Shown piece by piece: positions 1 to 10,395 of a stretch of 64,000 nt of DNA (its first letter is position 1; each line of letters begins with the position of its first letter). A program made the position numbers and the translations under genes. The stretch spans positions 240,912-304,911 of the forward strand of contig PMSM01000007.1 of NCBI GenBank assembly GCA_003168335.1, in the 5' to 3' direction. The notes beneath the pieces are model-generated. The model was given only the letters and a program-made list of their open reading frames with translations. It was not told where the DNA came from and did not search any database. Source of the DNA: Blastocatellia bacterium. Its GTDB lineage: Bacteria; Acidobacteriota; Blastocatellia; Pyrinomonadales; Pyrinomonadaceae.

Positions 1-27
1 GTCGCTACCGCTCCCGGTACTGACCCC
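1..27 (-). repeat. REP-like palindrome with GTCAGTACC head
   Basis: Read on the minus strand this is GTCAGTACC followed by GGGAGCGGTAGCGAC. The same nine-base head occurs before different palindromic bodies near 32975, 35305 (minus), 36085 and, inside a gene, 50758. It is cut by the window edge. The rest of the first 129 bases shows nothing else I can name. Confidence 0.55.
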
Positions 28-135
28 ATCCTCAAGAATCACGACAGCACCCTGGCTGCAAGCAGATCTCCAACCCGCCGTGATATTCTTGCGAAAACCT
101 CCTAGTAAGCTAGTCCCCTGTTTTGGTCAGTGACG

Positions 136-3100
136 ATGGCTTCACTGTTTTCAGGATTGATCCGCAGATTCAAACGGGCCGTCGACTCCGGCGCGGAGTT
201 ACCGATCCGTGAAGAGCTTTACAGCATCGAGCGGCTTGAGCAGTACGCCCTCGTGCTCGCCGCTGAACACAAGATCGCCGAAAAACCGCAGCGAGTCAGT
301 TTGCTGCTGCCCCGCCTGGAAGAAAACGGTCGCAAACTAATCGCCGCTTACAAGGCGCTGGCCGAATCGATCCGCGCAGAGCACGTAATCTCTCCGGCGG
401 CTGAATGGCTGGTCGACAACTTCCATATTGTCGAAGAGCAGGTGCGCGAAATTCGCGAGGACTTGCCGAAGAGTTATTACCACGAGTTGCCCAAGCTCGC
501 TGAAGGCGACTTTAGAAACTACCCGCGCATTTACGCGCTTTCCGTCGCGCTGATTGCGCATACTGACAGTCACCTTGACACCGAAACTCTGCGCCGTTTC
601 ATCAATGCCTACCAGAAGGTGGCGCCGCTTTCGATTGGCGAGTTGTGGGCCGTGGCGATCAGCTTGCGGCTGTCGCTGGTCGAAAATCTGCGTCGTCTGG
701 CCACGCGCATCGTTTCGTCGCGCACGGAACGTGACGAAGCCGATCGCCTCGCCGACAAGGTGCTCGAACTAGCGCAACGCGCACCGGAAGAAGTGTCGCC
801 GCTGTTTGTGGCCCGGATGGCGAAACGCAAATCGCTTGCCCGTGCGTTTGCCGTGCAGCTCACGCAGCGCCTGCGCGAACAGGATCCGGGAGTGATGCCG
901 GTCATGGAATGGCTGGAGAAACAACTCGCCAAAAAAGGTCTTTCGATCGAAAAGATTGTCCATGAAGAGCACGATCGCCAGGCCGCCGCGCAGGTCACGG
1001 TCGGCAACATCATCACGAGCATGCGGTTGCTCTCAAACCTCGACTGGAAAGATTTTTTTGAGACCGTAAGCTTGATCGATCCGGAACTGGCGAAGGACCC
1101 GGCCGCCGTGTATTCGCGGATGGATTTTGCCACGCGCGATCGTTACCGGCATGCCGTCGAGCGCATCAGCAAAGGCGCGAAAAAGAGCGAAACTGAAATC
1201 GCGCGCGCGGCGTTGCGGCTGGCCGAGGAAGCGCGCCGGGCCGGCGAAGACGCCGCACATGCGCACGTTGGCTACTTTCTGATCGCCGAAGGGGTCTCTC
1301 GATTGGAAACGGAATCTGCGTATCGCCCGCGCCTCGGTGAACGGGCGCGACGGGCGATCGAGCGACACGCGACCCTCGCATATCTCGGGACCCTGACCCT
1401 GCTGATGACGCTGATCGTAGGCTTTGCCGTCATCACCGTGTGGCTCGCACAACCGAGCATCGTCATGGTCGCGCTCGCCGTGCTGGTGTCGTTGATTCCA
1501 GCGAGCGATTTGGCGCTGAGCGTACTCAACTGGGATATCACTCACATCTTTGAGCCGCGCCTGCTGCCGAATATCGATCTCTCCAAAGGCCTGCCCGCGG
1601 AAGCGCGAACGATGGTGGTGGTGCCGGTGATATTCAACGATCAGGCAACGGTCGAGGCGCTGATCGATAAACTCGAGGTCGCATATCTGGCGAACCAGGA
1701 CGAACACCTGCATTTTGCATTGCTCGGGGATTTCGCCGACGCCTCAACCGAGGACATACCCGGCGACGGGGAGATTCTCGCCGCCGCCAAGAACGGCATC
1801 GAACGACTCAACCTGCGCTACAGCGCGGAACGGCCCATTCGTTTTCATCTTTTTCACCGGCCCCGCCGGTGGTGCGAGACAGAGGCGAAATGGATCGGTT
1901 GGGAACGCAAGCGAGGCAAGCTGCGTGAATTCAATCAACTGCTTCGTGGAGAGCGCGCAACCAGTTTCATCGTATCCACCGGCGGCCCGGAGTTGCTGGC
2001 GCAGGTCCGCTATGTGATCACGCTGGATGCCGACACCCAGTTGCCGCGCGACGCTGCCCGCCGTTTGATTGGCGCGGCGATTCATCCGCTGAATCTCCCT
2101 CGGTTCGATTTTGAGGCCAAACGAGTCGTCAAGGGCTATGGAATTCTGCAGCCGCGCGTGAGCATCTCGCTTGAAAGCGCTTCGCGATCGTTGTTTGCGC
2201 GAATCTTCTCCGGCAACACCGGTATCGATCCCTATACCACGGCAGCATCGGACTTGTACCAGGATCTTTTCGGCGAAGGCAGCTACACGGGCAAAGGTCT
2301 CTATGACGTTGACGCTTTCGAGAAAGCGCTCGACGGACGGGTCCCGGCCGAGACTCTGCTGAGCCATGATCTCTTTGAATCGATTTTTGCGCGCGCGGCC
2401 CTGGTCAGTGATGTCGAATTTCTCGACGACTATCCCGCCCACTACGACACCTATGCGATGCGTCAGCATCGCTGGACGCGCGGCGACTGGCAGATCGCCG
2501 GCTGGTTGCGGCGCGTAGTTCGCGACGAGCACGGAAACAAGCGACCCAATCGCATCTCGGCAATCTCCCGCTGGAAAATTCTCGACAACCTGCGTCGCAG
2601 CCTGCTGGCGCCTTCGATCATTCTGTTGCTGATCTCAGGCTGGACGATTCTTCCCGGCGGCGCACTCTGGTGGACGCTGTTCGCGCTGGTGACGCTCGCG
2701 TTTCCGGTCTACGCGCATGTGACTACCGGTCTGCTGATTCATCCTCGCGGGATCCCCTGGACCAGCCACTTCTGGAGTGTCTGGGGCGACATGCGGACCA
2801 ATACCGCGCAACTGGCGCTCGAGGTTGTCTTTCTGGCGCATCAGGCCTGGTTGATGGCCGATGCAATTGGGCGGACCGTCTATCGGAAACTGATTTCCAG
2901 TCGACACTTGCTGGAATGGCAGACCGCCGCCCACGCGGAGAAATCGAGCAAGCATGACATACCGGCTTTTCTTCGAGTCATGTGGCCGGCGCAAGTAATT
3001 ACTTTGGCAGCGGCGGCGCTGGTAATTCTTAGCAGAGCGCGTGCCCTGCCGCTGGCGATTCCATTCCTGCTGGCCTGGGCCTTGTCACCGGTAATCGCTT

Positions 3101-6100
3101 TCTATGTCAGCCGCCGCCGCGTGGAAGACGCCCAGGAGCTTCCCGCTAAAGATGTTCGCACGGCGCGCATAGTCGCGCGCCGCACCTGGCGTTTTTTTGA
3201 GACGTTGGTGGGCGACGAGGATCATTGGTTGCCGCCCGACAACCTGCAGGAGGATCCGCCGGTCATCGCGCATCGTACTTCGCCGACGAACATTGGCTTG
3301 CTGCAGCTTTCGACTCTCGCGGCTTACGATTTTGGTTACGTCGGGCTGATCGAGTTACTCGAGCGGATCGAATTTACTTTTGCGAGTCTGGAAAAGCTGC
3401 AAAAGTTTCGCGGCCACTTTTTTAACTGGCATGACACCCGCACGCTGATGCCGATGTGGCCACAGTACGTTTCAGTTGTCGACAGTGGCAATCTCGCGGG
3501 CCATCTGATTACGCTCAGGCAGGCAGCGCTCGATCTTCCTGACGATAAACTCTTCGACCTCCGGGTCCTCGACGGACTAAGGGACACAGTCGCCGCTATT
3601 ACTCACGAGACCTCGCAACTCGCGGTGGCGCGCCAGCGCACCGATGCCATCACCATCAAGCAACTGCGCGACGAAATTCAATCCTGTACGACCCTGCTCT
3701 CCGTTAACGTTCCGGATGCACTCGATGGATGGGTGACGCTGTTTGAAGGTGTCGACGAGCGAGCCGCGGTAATCGACGACATAGTGGCCGCATTATCACT
3801 CGAGCATAGCGGAGAAGAGTTTACCGAGCTGCGCTGGTGGACCAGCTCGTTGTTGCACGAAGTGCGGAACTATCGCCGTGACCTGAATTTATTGGCGCCA
3901 TGGGGAGTGGTCGGATTAGGTTCGCTGGACTCGCTTACTGCGCGCGCCGCTGAGCTGCGCGGGCACTGGGAAGTGATCACGAACGGGTTGCGTCCCGTGC
4001 CTTCGCTGGCTCATATCTCAGAGATCTGCGACAGCGCGCTGGGGCAACTGGCAGCCCTGCGGGCGCAGCTTGAAGCCCTGGCCTCGGAAGCGTTGCCGAG
4101 TCGCGATGCTGCGCTGCGTGAGTTGAGCGCGCTTAGCAGCGCGATCGAGCAGGCTGCTGAAGCTGCCCGGACCATCACCTCGCGTCTGGCAAAGGTTGCC
4201 CAGACGTGTCAGCGCATCGTCGATGAGATGGACTTTAAGTTTTTGCTCGACCAGGAACGCAAAGTTTTCACGATCGGCTACAACGTTACCGAAGGCCGCC
4301 ATGATAATTCTTTTTACGATCTGCTCGCCTCGGAAGCGCGCCTGGCAAGTTTTGTCGCCATCGCGAAGGGCGACGTGCCGCAAGAACACTGGTTTCGCAT
4401 GGGACGCCAGCTTACCGCCGTCGATGGCGGCCGCGCGTTGATTTCGTGGACCGGCACGATGTTCGAGTACCTGATGCCGTCGCTGGTCATGCGCAATTAT
4501 CGCGAGACATTACTGGGTGAGACTTACGAAGCCGTCGTCTCGAGACAAATTGAATATGGCTATGAACGTGGAGTGCCCTGGGGCATTTCTGAGTCGGCAT
4601 ACGCGGCCCGCGATCTGCAACTCAATTATCAGTATGGGCCGTTTGGTGTTCCCGGACTGGGCCTGAAGCGCGGCTTGAGCGAAGACCTGGTGGTTTCGCC
4701 TTACTCGACCATTTTGGCCTCGAGCGTTTTGCCGGTCCAGGCGATCGAGAACCTGCGCGTGCTGGAGCGGGAAGGCGCGCTTTCGCGTTACGGGTTTTAC
4801 GAAGCGCTGGACTACACGCCCGAGCGAGTCAAGAAGGGTGAGCGGTGCACGCTGGTGCTCGCGTACATGGCGCATCATCAGGGCATGAGCTTGATTGCGC
4901 TCGACAATCTGCTCAACCGCAAGGTGATGCAGAATCGTTTTCACAGCGATCCGGCGGTGCAGGCCACCGCATTACTGTTGCAGGAACGCATCCCGAGAGG
5001 TGTTCCGGCGGCCCATCCACGCGCCGAAGAAGTCTTGACCGGCCGGGTAGTGCGCACCCTTACCGGTCTGGTTAGTCGCGCTTACGACACTGCCGATCTG
5101 CCTACGCCGCGCACGCAGTTGTTGTCGAACGGAACTTACAGTTTGATGATCACGACCGCGGGCGCGGGCTATTCGATGTGCGGACCGCTGGCGGTAACAC
5201 GCTGGCGCGAAGACTCAACCCGAGACAATTGGGGCAGCTTTGTCTATGTCCGCGATGTGCGCAGTGGCGCCGTGTGGTCCGCGGGTCACCTACCCATCGG
5301 CAGCCAGCCGCAGAGTTACGAAGTCGCGTTTTCCGAGGACAAGGCCGAGTTCTGGCGCCGCGACTTTGGTGTGGTTACACATCTGGAAGTGATCGTCTCG
5401 GCCGAAGACAATGCCGAGATGCGACGGGTCTCGGTAGCGAATTACTCGACGCGTCCGCGCGAGATCGAGCTGACCAGTTATGCTGAAGTCGTAATTGGGC
5501 CGAGGGCCGACGATCTGGCGCATCCCGCGTTCAGCAATCTGTTCATCGAAACTGAGTACCATGCGCCGCACAGCGCGCTATTTGCGCGCCGGCGCCCGCG
5601 CTCGTCACAAGACGCGGCGAACTGGGGCGTGCATGTGCTTTCGACCTCAGCCGAAACCATTGCCGGGATCCAGTTTGAAACCGATCGGTCCCGCTTTCTT
5701 GGTCGTGGGCATACCACGGCCGCGCCGAAGGCGGTAATGGAAGATCGTCCGCTCTCGAACACGGTGGGCGCCGTGCTCGATCCAATTTTCAGCTTGCGTT
5801 GCCGGGTTCGCTTGTTGCCGAACGAAACCGCGCACATTGTTTTCACCACCGGGGTGGCAAAGTCGCGCGACCATGCGATCGCGCTCGCCGAAAAATATCG
5901 CGACGCGAATATCTTCGAGCGTGAGTCGCGTTTGGCATGGACGCGGGCCCAGGTGGAGATGAGTCATCTGCACATCGATCCTAACGAGGCGCATCTTTTT
6001 CAGAGACTCGCCGGTCGCATCCTGTACACGGATCCTTCGCTGCGCCCACGGCCGCATGTGCTGGCGCTGAACAATCTGACGCAGGCGGGTCTCTGGTTGC

Positions 6101-9000
6101 AGGGAATCAGCGGCGACTTCCCGATAGTGATCCTGCGCCTCGATCGCGAAGAAGACATTCAAATGGCCCGGCAGTTGTTGCGAGGTCATCAATACCTGCG
6201 CTCGAAGGGTCTGCAATTTGATCTGGTGATTCTAAATGATCATCCGACAGGCTATGCGCAATCACTGCACGACACACTGCAACTCGCGGTGCGGACATCC
6301 GGCGCGCAGGGGCTGCTCGACAAACCCGGCGGCATTTTCGTTCGTCGCTCAGACATGATGCCCGAGGAAGAACGCATCCTGCTGCATTCAGTGGCGCGGG
6401 TGGTGATCGTCAGTGAAAGAGGTTCTTTGGAAGATCAACTGGTGCGGCGGCCAATCGAAGAAACCTTACCGCCGGCGTTTTTTCCGCGGTCGCCGTCGCA
6501 AGTTTATCCCGAGTTCTCTCCTGAACCGCCGAGACTTTCCTTCTTTAACGGGTTGGGCGGCTTTGCGAACGCTGGTCGCGAATACGTCATCATGTTAGGC
6601 GAAGGGCAATGGGCCCCTGCGCCTTGGTCCAATGTGATCGCGAACAACCCGGACTTTGGATTCCTGATTACCGAAACCGGCGCAGGTTTCACCTGGTCGC
6701 TCAATAGTCATGAGAACCGGATCACGCCCTGGTCCAATGACGCGATAAGCGATCCACCTTCGGAAGTCATTTACATTCGCGACGAGGATTCCGGCGCCAC
6801 CTGGACGCCCACGCCTTTGCCGATCCGCGAACCGCAGAGCTACCTGATTCGCCATGGCCAGGGCTACAGCGTGTTTGAGCACGCCAGCCACGGCATTTCC
6901 CAGGAGTTGCTTTTGTTTTCGCCACTCGACGCACCGGTGAGGATTTCACTCTTGCGGCTGCGCAATCGCTCAGACCGGCGGCGCAGACTTTCAGTCACCA
7001 GCTATCAGGAGCTGGTGCTGGGAGTGATCCGCGAAGCGTCGGCAAATCACATAGTCACGGATTTGGAAGAGCAGGAAGGCGCCATCTTCGCCCGCAATTC
7101 CTATAACAACGAGTTTTCGAATCGCGTCGCTTTTGCGGGCACCAGCGAAGACCGCTTTACTGCCACCTGCGATCGAAAAGAGTTTATCGGGCGCAACGGC
7201 TCTCTGGCCGCGCCCGCGGCCCTGCGGCGCACGACATTGAGCGGTCGCGATGGCGCGGGTTTGGATCCGTGTGCGGCGATTCAGATTTCGATCGAACTGG
7301 CGCCCGGCGAAGCGCGGGAAGTGATCTTCTTACTGGGCCAGGCGGAATCGATCGCCGAAGCCCGCGCGATAAATGCGCGCTTTCGCAGCATTCACTCGGT
7401 CAACGAAGCCTTCGAAGCCGTGCTCGGATTCTGGAACCAGGTGCTGGGCACGATTGAGATTAAGACACCCGATGCTTCGATGGACACGCTGGTGAATCGC
7501 TGGCTGTTGTGCCAGACGTTGGCCTGTCGGGTGCACGGACGCTCAGCGTTCTATCAGTCGAGCGGCGCGTTTGGTTTTCGCGATCAGTTGCAGGACGTGA
7601 TGGCGCTGGTTTATTCGAGTCCCGACGTCGCGCGCAAACAGATACTGCGGGCCGCGGCGCGCCAATTCAAGGAAGGCGACGTGCTGCACTGGTGGCACGA
7701 ACCGACTGGTCGCGGCGTGCGCACGCGCTTTTCAGACGATCTGTTGTGGCTTCCTTACGTCGCTTCATTTTATGTGAGCGTGACCGGCGACTATTCGGTT
7801 TTGGAAGAGACCGCCCCATTCATCGAAGGCCCGCTGCTGGGGCCGGATCAGATTGAGAACTATCTACAGCCGAAAATCTCGACTGAGAGCGCAACGGTGC
7901 TTGAACATTGCGCCCGGGCCATCGATCGCAGTCTTACCCTCGGCGAGCACGGATTGCCCTTGATGGGATCGGGCGACTGGAATGACGGCATGAACCGCGT
8001 GGGCATCGAAGGCCGTGGCGAAAGCGTGTGGCTGGGCTGGTTTCTCTGCACCGTTTTGAGCGGCTTTGCGCCACTGTGCGAACGCTATCAAATGACTGAG
8101 CGCAGCAATCGCTATGGCAGCCACATGGAGAAGTTGAGGAAAGGACTCGAGCAGGCCTGGGACGGCGATTGGTACCGGCGCGCATATTTTGACGACGGCA
8201 CGCCGCTGGGTTCGGCGCAGAACGACGAGTGCCGCATCGATTCGATCGCCCAGACATGGGCGGTGATCTCGGGCGTGGCAGAATCTTATCGCGCGGCTCG
8301 GGCCATGGCGGCGGTCAATGAATATTTGATCCGGCGCGGTGATGGTCTGATCGTTTTGTTCACGCCGCCGTTCGATAAGAGCAAACTCGATCCGGGTTAC
8401 GTCAAAGGCTATGTTCCGGGCGTGCGTGAAAACGGAGGACAGTACACGCACGCGGCGCTGTGGACCGTGATTGCGTTTGCGATGCTGGGCGAAGGCGATC
8501 GCGCGGGCGAATTGTTCGGCCTGCTGAATCCGATCAATCACTCATCGACGCGCGCCGGTCTGCACAAATATAAAGTCGAGCCGTACGTAGCCATGGGCGA
8601 CGTCTATGCCGTGCCGCCCCACACGGGCCGTGGCGGCTGGACGTGGTACACGGGTTCGGCCGGATGGATGTACCGCGCGGCGGTTGAATACATTCTGGGG
8701 TTCAAACTGCAAGGTGATCGCTTGCGCATCGATCCATGCATTCCGCGTGGCTGGCGCGAGTTTGAGATTAACTATCGTCGAGGTGATACGGCTTACCGAA
8801 TCAAAGTCGAGAATCCGCATTCGCTCTGTCGGGGCGTGGTCAGCGTCAAGCTCGACGGGGTCGAACAGCCAGACGTTGAAGTTATTTTGGTTGATGATGG
8901 ACGTCAGCACGAAGTCCTGATCTTGATGGGTGAGAAGATCGAGGTTGAAAAAGTCGAGCCCTTGAATTCTGAAAGCGTTCCGGCGGAACAGTCGCGATAA
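136..9000 (+). CDS. cyclic beta-1,2-glucan synthase-like protein (GT84/GH94)
   Basis: Very large multidomain membrane protein (about 2950 aa, the size of NdvB/ChvB). Order seen: N-terminal helical region; membrane segments at about residues 415-470; a family 84-type glycosyltransferase with DADTQLPRD near 630 and QHRWTRGDW near 779; more membrane segments at 825-870 and 950-993; a glycoamylase-like domain (WGISESAY, YGPFGVPG) near 1480; and a C-terminal GH94 phosphorylase-like module with GSGDWNDGMN near 2615. In the known family the enzyme primes, elongates, trims and cyclises beta-1,2-glucan from UDP-glucose, and the product goes to the periplasm. The start is ATG 136, or GTG two codons upstream; no clear ribosome site separates them. 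It stands alone, with no ndvA-type exporter beside it. Confident of the family; the cyclic product is inferred. Confidence 0.92.
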   Translation: MASLFSGLIRRFKRAVDSGAELPIREELYSIERLEQYALVLAAEHKIAEKPQRVSLLLPRLEENGRKLIAAYKALAESIRAEHVISPAAEWLVDNFHIVEEQVREIREDLPKSYYHELPKLAEGDFRNYPRIYALSVALIAHTDSHLDTETLRRFINAYQKVAPLSIGELWAVAISLRLSLVENLRRLATRIVSSRTERDEADRLADKVLELAQRAPEEVSPLFVARMAKRKSLARAFAVQLTQRLREQDPGVMPVMEWLEKQLAKKGLSIEKIVHEEHDRQAAAQVTVGNIITSMRLLSNLDWKDFFETVSLIDPELAKDPAAVYSRMDFATRDRYRHAVERISKGAKKSETEIARAALRLAEEARRAGEDAAHAHVGYFLIAEGVSRLETESAYRPRLGERARRAIERHATLAYLGTLTLLMTLIVGFAVITVWLAQPSIVMVALAVLVSLIPASDLALSVLNWDITHIFEPRLLPNIDLSKGLPAEARTMVVVPVIFNDQATVEALIDKLEVAYLANQDEHLHFALLGDFADASTEDIPGDGEILAAAKNGIERLNLRYSAERPIRFHLFHRPRRWCETEAKWIGWERKRGKLREFNQLLRGERATSFIVSTGGPELLAQVRYVITLDADTQLPRDAARRLIGAAIHPLNLPRFDFEAKRVVKGYGILQPRVSISLESASRSLFARIFSGNTGIDPYTTAASDLYQDLFGEGSYTGKGLYDVDAFEKALDGRVPAETLLSHDLFESIFARAALVSDVEFLDDYPAHYDTYAMRQHRWTRGDWQIAGWLRRVVRDEHGNKRPNRISAISRWKILDNLRRSLLAPSIILLLISGWTILPGGALWWTLFALVTLAFPVYAHVTTGLLIHPRGIPWTSHFWSVWGDMRTNTAQLALEVVFLAHQAWLMADAIGRTVYRKLISSRHLLEWQTAAHAEKSSKHDIPAFLRVMWPAQVITLAAAALVILSRARALPLAIPFLLAWALSPVIAFYVSRRRVEDAQELPAKDVRTARIVARRTWRFFETLVGDEDHWLPPDNLQEDPPVIAHRTSPTNIGLLQLSTLAAYDFGYVGLIELLERIEFTFASLEKLQKFRGHFFNWHDTRTLMPMWPQYVSVVDSGNLAGHLITLRQAALDLPDDKLFDLRVLDGLRDTVAAITHETSQLAVARQRTDAITIKQLRDEIQSCTTLLSVNVPDALDGWVTLFEGVDERAAVIDDIVAALSLEHSGEEFTELRWWTSSLLHEVRNYRRDLNLLAPWGVVGLGSLDSLTARAAELRGHWEVITNGLRPVPSLAHISEICDSALGQLAALRAQLEALASEALPSRDAALRELSALSSAIEQAAEAARTITSRLAKVAQTCQRIVDEMDFKFLLDQERKVFTIGYNVTEGRHDNSFYDLLASEARLASFVAIAKGDVPQEHWFRMGRQLTAVDGGRALISWTGTMFEYLMPSLVMRNYRETLLGETYEAVVSRQIEYGYERGVPWGISESAYAARDLQLNYQYGPFGVPGLGLKRGLSEDLVVSPYSTILASSVLPVQAIENLRVLEREGALSRYGFYEALDYTPERVKKGERCTLVLAYMAHHQGMSLIALDNLLNRKVMQNRFHSDPAVQATALLLQERIPRGVPAAHPRAEEVLTGRVVRTLTGLVSRAYDTADLPTPRTQLLSNGTYSLMITTAGAGYSMCGPLAVTRWREDSTRDNWGSFVYVRDVRSGAVWSAGHLPIGSQPQSYEVAFSEDKAEFWRRDFGVVTHLEVIVSAEDNAEMRRVSVANYSTRPREIELTSYAEVVIGPRADDLAHPAFSNLFIETEYHAPHSALFARRRPRSSQDAANWGVHVLSTSAETIAGIQFETDRSRFLGRGHTTAAPKAVMEDRPLSNTVGAVLDPIFSLRCRVRLLPNETAHIVFTTGVAKSRDHAIALAEKYRDANIFERESRLAWTRAQVEMSHLHIDPNEAHLFQRLAGRILYTDPSLRPRPHVLALNNLTQAGLWLQGISGDFPIVILRLDREEDIQMARQLLRGHQYLRSKGLQFDLVILNDHPTGYAQSLHDTLQLAVRTSGAQGLLDKPGGIFVRRSDMMPEEERILLHSVARVVIVSERGSLEDQLVRRPIEETLPPAFFPRSPSQVYPEFSPEPPRLSFFNGLGGFANAGREYVIMLGEGQWAPAPWSNVIANNPDFGFLITETGAGFTWSLNSHENRITPWSNDAISDPPSEVIYIRDEDSGATWTPTPLPIREPQSYLIRHGQGYSVFEHASHGISQELLLFSPLDAPVRISLLRLRNRSDRRRRLSVTSYQELVLGVIREASANHIVTDLEEQEGAIFARNSYNNEFSNRVAFAGTSEDRFTATCDRKEFIGRNGSLAAPAALRRTTLSGRDGAGLDPCAAIQISIELAPGEAREVIFLLGQAESIAEARAINARFRSIHSVNEAFEAVLGFWNQVLGTIEIKTPDASMDTLVNRWLLCQTLACRVHGRSAFYQSSGAFGFRDQLQDVMALVYSSPDVARKQILRAAARQFKEGDVLHWWHEPTGRGVRTRFSDDLLWLPYVASFYVSVTGDYSVLEETAPFIEGPLLGPDQIENYLQPKISTESATVLEHCARAIDRSLTLGEHGLPLMGSGDWNDGMNRVGIEGRGESVWLGWFLCTVLSGFAPLCERYQMTERSNRYGSHMEKLRKGLEQAWDGDWYRRAYFDDGTPLGSAQNDECRIDSIAQTWAVISGVAESYRAARAMAAVNEYLIRRGDGLIVLFTPPFDKSKLDPGYVKGYVPGVRENGGQYTHAALWTVIAFAMLGEGDRAGELFGLLNPINHSSTRAGLHKYKVEPYVAMGDVYAVPPHTGRGGWTWYTGSAGWMYRAAVEYILGFKLQGDRLRIDPCIPRGWREFEINYRRGDTAYRIKVENPHSLCRGVVSVKLDGVEQPDVEVILVDDGRQHEVLILMGEKIEVEKVEPLNSESVPAEQSR

Positions 9001-9010
9001 CGGTGCCGGC

Positions 9011-9041
9011 CAAAAAAAAAGGCGGAGTCTCGCCCCGCCTT
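9011..9041 (-). terminator. rho-independent terminator of ilvE
   Basis: On the minus strand a 7-bp stem (AAGGCGG/CCGCCTT, 9-nt loop) is followed directly by a run of T (the plus-strand A run 9012-9020). It begins 17 bases past the ilvE stop. On the plus strand there is no T run, so it serves ilvE rather than the glucan synthase gene. Confidence 0.8.
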
Positions 9042-9058
9042 GGGAAAGACTCGGCATT

Positions 9059-10162
9059 TTAATCCGCTGCGATGGCGTGGGCTTTGGCAACGAGTTCAGT
9101 TTCAACCGGAGTTACCCCGGAGCCGCTTTTCCCTTTCGCATCAGCAGGACGGCCATTATCGGCCGCGCTGGTCACATCTCGATTGGCGGGTGCCTTTTGT
9201 TCGTTAACATAGGTCAGCCACGGCCCCGGCGGTTGGCGCTCGCCGGAGGTAATCTCGAAGAAAACTTTCTGAATCTTCGCGGTGATTTCGCCGCGCGCTC
9301 CGTTGCCAATCGTGATGCGATCGACCGAACGGATCGGGGTAATCTCGGCTGCCGTGCCGCTGAAGAAAAGTTCATCAGCAACGTAAAGCGCGGCCCGTTG
9401 AGTCGCCCGCTCCTTCACCGTAATTCCCAGCTCCCCGCAAATCTGGATCACGCTATCGCGGGTGATGCCCGGCAGGATTGACGACGAAAGCGGCGGCGTG
9501 TTTACGATCCCGTTGCCGACGATAAAGATATTCTCGCCAGAGCCTTCGGAAACATAACCACGATCGTCGAGCGCGATTCCTTCCGAGTATCCATTCAGCA
9601 GCGCTTCCATCTTGATCAATTGCGAGTTCATGTAGTTGGCGCCGCTCTTGGCCATCGCCGGCATCGAATTAGGGGTCAGACGGCTCCAGGTGGCGACGCC
9701 GACATCGACACCTTTCTCGATCGCTTCGTCGCCGAGATACTTGCCCCAGTCCCACGCGCCGATGTAGCAGGCCAGCGGATTCGGAAACGGATTGACGCCG
9801 AAGGCGGGATGCTCCTCGTCGAGGCTGCGGAAAAGAATGGGCCGGATGTAGCACTGCTCCATGCCGCTGCGCTTCACCAGTTCGATTGAAGCATCGCAGA
9901 AATCATCGACCGTCCACTTGTGATCCATGCGATAGATCTTCGCGGAGTTCAGAAAGCGCTGCATGTGTTCGCGGAGGCGAAAGATCGCGGGACCGCGCTT
10001 GGTCTTGTAACACCTGATTCCTTCAAAGACACTCGATCCGTAGTGCAGGACGTGTGACATCACGTGCACGCGCGCGTCGTTCCACTTGATGAACTCGCCG
10101 TCGTGCCAGACGGCGTCGCAAATGCGTGGACTGGGTATGTCTTTGCCGCTTTTTGAAAACAT
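9059..10162 (-). CDS. ilvE: branched-chain amino acid aminotransferase
   Basis: PLP fold-type IV aminotransferase interconverting Leu, Ile and Val with their 2-oxo acids. Family features: HVLHYGSSVFEGIRCY near the N-terminus, the PLP-binding lysine region (MPAMAKSGANYMNSQLIKMEA), EGSGENIF, and SSILPGITRDSVI. The start ATG at 10162 has AAAGGAG about 10 bases upstream; an open frame runs 33 codons further but lacks such a site. At 367 aa it is longer than the usual 300-310 because of a low-complexity Ala/Gly-rich C-terminal tail of about 50 residues. It is transcribed alone, divergent from the dipeptidase, and has its own terminator. Confidence 0.93.
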   Translation of the reverse strand: MFSKSGKDIPSPRICDAVWHDGEFIKWNDARVHVMSHVLHYGSSVFEGIRCYKTKRGPAIFRLREHMQRFLNSAKIYRMDHKWTVDDFCDASIELVKRSGMEQCYIRPILFRSLDEEHPAFGVNPFPNPLACYIGAWDWGKYLGDEAIEKGVDVGVATWSRLTPNSMPAMAKSGANYMNSQLIKMEALLNGYSEGIALDDRGYVSEGSGENIFIVGNGIVNTPPLSSSILPGITRDSVIQICGELGITVKERATQRAALYVADELFFSGTAAEITPIRSVDRITIGNGARGEITAKIQKVFFEITSGERQPPGPWLTYVNEQKAPANRDVTSAADNGRPADAKGKSGSGVTPVETELVAKAHAIAAD

Positions 10163-10288
10163 GTATTTGACTCTCCTTTGGGAACTAACGGTGCGAAACT
10201 CGTGACATGTTTTTGGTCTGATTGACAAAGCACGATACTCTAAACGCGCGCGGGTTTGCAAGATGAACCACTGGTCGATCCGGGACCG

Positions 10289-10316
10289 CTTAGAGTACCA
10301 ACTCTAGTTGGGTTTT
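10289..10316 (+). repeat. palindromic repeat, CTTAGAG family
   Basis: CTTAGAG-T-ACCAACT-C-TAGTTGGG followed by TTTT. An inverted near-copy lies at 46799-46828, with differences at only a few positions. The AACT/AGTT hairpin plus T tail could work as a weak terminator. It lies between the divergent ilvE and dipeptidase genes. Confidence 0.55.
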
Positions 10317-10395
10317 CCCTGGCTTTCGAAAGCTCGACTGGAGCCGGTGCCCCGCAACCCGCTTGATTCCACAGACGGGCCTCCGTACATTTGTG

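Noticed and set aside
1033-1713. Long open frames antisense to the glucan synthase gene
   Set aside because: They lie wholly within a well-supported coding gene, have no family motifs and follow its codon pattern as shadows.
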